Assembly: GCF_014075995.1 (NCBI RefSeq)
Contig: NZ_CP055153.1
Coordinates: 2,356,001 to 2,420,000, forward strand
DNA from: Adhaeribacter radiodurans
GTDB taxonomy: Bacteria; Bacteroidota; Bacteroidia; Cytophagales; Hymenobacteraceae
DNA: 64,000 nucleotides
Direction of reading: 5' to 3'
Positions 63,153 through 64,000 of the stretch are shown here, in pieces. The notes under the pieces are model-generated. The model did no database searches. It had not been told where the DNA came from and was given only the letters and a program-made list of their open reading frames with translations. How positions within the stretch are numbered: the stretch's first letter is position 1; every line of letters begins with the position of its first letter. Both the position numbers and the translations under genes were made by a program.

Positions 63153-64000
63153 TTAAACACTGCCACTTCCGTTGTAGGTTTCCCAGGATAAAGTAACTGT
63201 ACACCCCGAGTTGCTAGAAATGGGAAATCCGGTAAGATGAGATCCGGCGTAAAATTCCTGCTCGTAGGTGAGTTGCAGGGGAAGTGGCGGAACGAGGCTG
63301 TCGGGAATGCGCAGGCTTAAGGCCGAGGTAAATTTCGGTTGCAGGTATTTGGCAAAGAACATGGAAACTATATCGGCGGTTATGACCGGAGTGCGGGTAC
63401 AAGGGCCGCGGCCATTCTCGCAGGTACTCATACCGGCTGGTAAATAATCCCAGTGCCGGCCATCTTTAAATACTGTCATGTGTTTTTGCAAGGCCAGCGA
63501 AGACCATAACAAATTACTCACATTAGTAAACCAATCATCCGTGCCCCGGATAAATAAAGTAGGTTTAGTAAATCCTGCTATAGGCAACGAGCCGGATGGC
63601 CAATCTTCCCAAACTCCGGCTATAGAGGCATAAGCCGCTAATTGCTGCTGCACCGCAAAACGGGCTCCCAATAAGGCTCCGTAAGAATGACCAATAATGC
63701 CCGTGTGCGCAGCCGAAGAAAATAATAAATTACTATGCGGCCAACCCGACCGCATCCAGGTTACTATTTGAGCCAGGCGGGTTAAACTGGGATGATCCGG
63801 ATTAGAAGGGTGAATGCTAATGCCGGGCATTTCGGGTACCACTACCACGTACCCGCAACGGGCTAGTTGAGCCGGTAGTTGAAACCATTTTGTATAATGG
63901 TTCATCTCGTCGCAGTGGCCATGCGCTAAAATTATAAGTGGGTAAGAATAGCGGGCGGGTAAAATAGTCGCATTTTGGGGTGAACCATCAATAGTAGGAA
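63153..64000 (-). CDS. Alpha/beta hydrolase, cut by window end (N-terminus missing)
   Basis: The open frame continues past the ATG at 63905 to the edge of the window (upstream residues PTIDGSPQNATILPARYSYPL, then IILAHGHCDEMNHYTKW), so the real start lies outside and this is a partial gene. The oxyanion segment is AHGHCDE and the nucleophile elbow is GHSYGALLGAR. Later residues (FIRGTDDWFTNVS, with D, and DGRHWDYLP, with H) give the rest of the triad. It resembles chlorophyllase- or cutinase-like/PET-hydrolase-like lipases of this fold. Nothing in the neighbourhood identifies the substrate. Confidence 0.8.
   Translation of the reverse strand, partial: PTIDGSPQNATILPARYSYPLIILAHGHCDEMNHYTKWFQLPAQLARCGYVVVVPEMPGISIHPSNPDHPSLTRLAQIVTWMRSGWPHSNLLFSSAAHTGIIGHSYGALLGARFAVQQQLAAYASIAGVWEDWPSGSLPIAGFTKPTLFIRGTDDWFTNVSNLLWSSLALQKHMTVFKDGRHWDYLPAGMSTCENGRGPCTRTPVITADIVSMFFAKYLQPKFTSALSLRIPDSLVPPLPLQLTYEQEFYAGSHLTGFPISSNSGCTVTLSWETYNGSGSV

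Overview
The window is AT-rich chromosomal DNA from a member of the Bacteroidota, most likely a Cytophagales/Hymenobacteraceae-type soil bacterium (genus such as Adhaeribacter is only a guess). Reasons: several start regions carry the Bacteroidota -7 promoter form TAnnTTTG and lack strong Shine-Dalgarno sequences; the gene content (Reg_prop propeller histidine kinases, a CheB/CheR-PAS kinase, a PL5-like alginate lyase, a CrtA-like monooxygenase, an NTT-HEAT protein) is typical of that group. I saw no rRNA, tRNA, CRISPR array, integrase, transposase or phage gene.

Layout. 1-5504: small membrane protein and MmcQ/YjbR protein, a STAS-like protein, then a bifunctional alpha-oxoamine-synthase/GNAT enzyme cotranscribed with a soluble hybrid histidine kinase. 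5566-17582: housekeeping and metabolic genes (leuS, alginate-lyase-like protein, esterase, CrtA-like enzyme, PNPOx-like protein, AcpH-like protein, SlyD, a DNA2/NAM7 helicase, a membrane coiled-coil protein). 17583-23523: a 1.1-kb gap holding an inverted pair of dispersed repeats, then an RND/MMPL exporter, a small secreted protein, thyA and an MFS transporter. 23937-29588: a divergent pair, CheB and a giant CheB-CheR-PAS-histidine kinase. 29589-31487: a lipoprotein gene between long inverted repeats. 31488-41683: HD-domain protein, and on the minus strand a signalling locus made of a propeller kinase, a membrane kinase, a response regulator, a response-regulator adenylate cyclase, an NTT-type transporter fused to a HEAT-like region, and a cyclic-nucleotide-binding protein. 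42249-48690: a likely catabolic operon (atypical Nramp-like transporter, epimerase, DHDPS-like aldolase, enolase-superfamily enzyme) followed by a DUF5009-type membrane acyltransferase on the other strand. 49429-54362: the prkA-yeaH-spoVR stress trio. 54424-59785: histidine-kinase genes, one frameshifted, one decayed, one intact. 60085-64000: YceI lipoprotein, a cupin/unknown operon, an AraC regulator and an alpha/beta hydrolase cut by the window end.

Themes. Signal transduction dominates: at least eight kinase or kinase-derived genes, four of them sharing nearly the same C-terminal kinase cassette. The minus-strand cluster 32059-41683 reads as a complete chain from ligand sensing to cAMP synthesis to a cAMP-binding output. 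The cupin and AraC genes have matching promoters, each with the same 18-nt element exactly 22 nt upstream of the -7 box, which predicts a small AraC regulon. The intergenic DNA is rich in structure: several perfect terminator stems, at least three families of dispersed palindromic elements, and three arrays of 7-bp tandem repeats, two of them arranged as inverted pairs. Functions are inferred from sequence motifs read by eye; no database search was run.
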